From Anarhynchus alexandrinus (taxonomy: Eukaryota; Chordata; Aves; Charadriiformes; Charadriidae): 64,000 bases of DNA. Below, in pieces: positions 63,840-64,000 of the stretch. Under the pieces are notes generated by a model. It had not been told where the DNA came from. It did not search any database and saw only the letters and a list, made by a program, of their open reading frames with translations. Location: positions 1,302,001 to 1,366,000 of the forward strand of contig VUYV01000192.1 in NCBI GenBank assembly GCA_008711295.1, written 5' to 3'. How positions within the stretch are numbered: position 1 is the first letter of the stretch; the number at the start of each line of letters is the position of its first letter. The position numbers were made by a program, and so were the translations under genes.

Positions 63840-64000
63840 CCTGAACCTCCCTCAACAAACAAATGGCAGCTGGATAAATGGCTAAATAAAGTGAACCCCC
63901 ACAACAAGACCATCATCAACAGTCAAAATGAGCCTCACAGCGAGACCAGCTCCCAGGCCCAGAGCAACCAGCAGGCCGAAGGGCCAAACAAAGGGAAGCT
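63840..64000 (+). CDS. AFF2: AFF2 exon D, NKW motif (partial, runs off the window)
   Basis: After the acceptor gttcttcaatctgcag the phase-0 frame reads [18 protein letters not shown], then [20 protein letters not shown] and a Gln-rich stretch, and is still open at the window end (53 codons plus two bases). NKWQLDxWLxKV is the hallmark NKW motif of the AF4/FMR2 family, required with the SDE tract for activation in AF4. [18 protein letters not shown] is identical to my recollection of human AFF2, and the following NKxxI..QNE..xETxS aligns to AFF2 without gaps; AFF3 has PASSNKW and HKPPIL instead. In AFF2 this exon should continue for several hundred codons. The AF9/ENL-binding motif and the C-terminal homology domain lie beyond the window. 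Confidence 0.95.

Noticed and set aside
1..64000. Assignment of the gene to AFF3 (LAF4) or AFF4
   Set aside because: The NEQ-AA-x-x-T-x-LR junction is AFF3-like, but the SDE tract, the PEPPSTNKW start of exon D and the ungapped region after NKW fit AFF2 better. AFF4 has NKWQLDNWL and a different SDE tract. The choice rests on recalled sequences and should be confirmed by alignment.

Overview
The window is vertebrate nuclear DNA, almost certainly from a bird. The signs are CR1 LINE fragments with the avian 3' end (tandem ATTCTATG-type octamers, 57197-57510), a solo LTR of a type I know from bird genomes (4492-5298), AT-rich intronic sequence, and GT-AG exons of a vertebrate gene. The CR1 subtype and the LTR suggest a neoavian rather than a galliform bird, which is inference from memory.

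Only one gene is supported: a central part of an AF4/FMR2-family gene on the + strand, best matched to AFF2 (FMR2). Four coding exons are visible: 6862-6913 (52 nt), 22463-22500 (38 nt), 63145-63307 (163 nt) and 63840 to the window end. Their phases join without a break. Together they encode the serine-rich pSER transactivation region: the DLxLS motif (exon A), a short linker (exon B), the Ser/Asp/Glu-rich SDE tract (exon C) and the NKW motif (exon D). Family work, mainly on AF4/AFF1, links these motifs to the Mediator subunit MED26, to SL1, and to TBP loading.

Layout: 1-6861 is the end of an upstream intron and carries the solo LTR with a perfect 5-bp target duplication. 6914-22462 is a 15.5-kb intron whose last 1 kb is CpG-elevated and holds a near-perfect RFX X-box just upstream of the 38-nt exon. 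22501-63144 is a 40.6-kb intron with decayed CR1 copies, one younger CR1, simple repeats, an orphan CpG-island-like patch (31350-31870), a GC-rich patch (60690-60910) and several palindromes. 63308-63839 is a short intron whose first half stays open in the exon C frame. I found no other protein gene, tRNA, rRNA or CRISPR on either strand; the remaining open frames look like chance or repeat-derived reading.

Nothing here is a clear new multi-gene system. The points most worth checking are the micro-exon and phase design of the AFF2 pSER region (with a NAGNAG acceptor), the CpG and X-box cluster before exon B, the orphan CpG patch at 31.5 kb, and the repeat-array solo LTR. All matches to named families are from memory, without a database search; counts of motifs and CpGs were made by eye.
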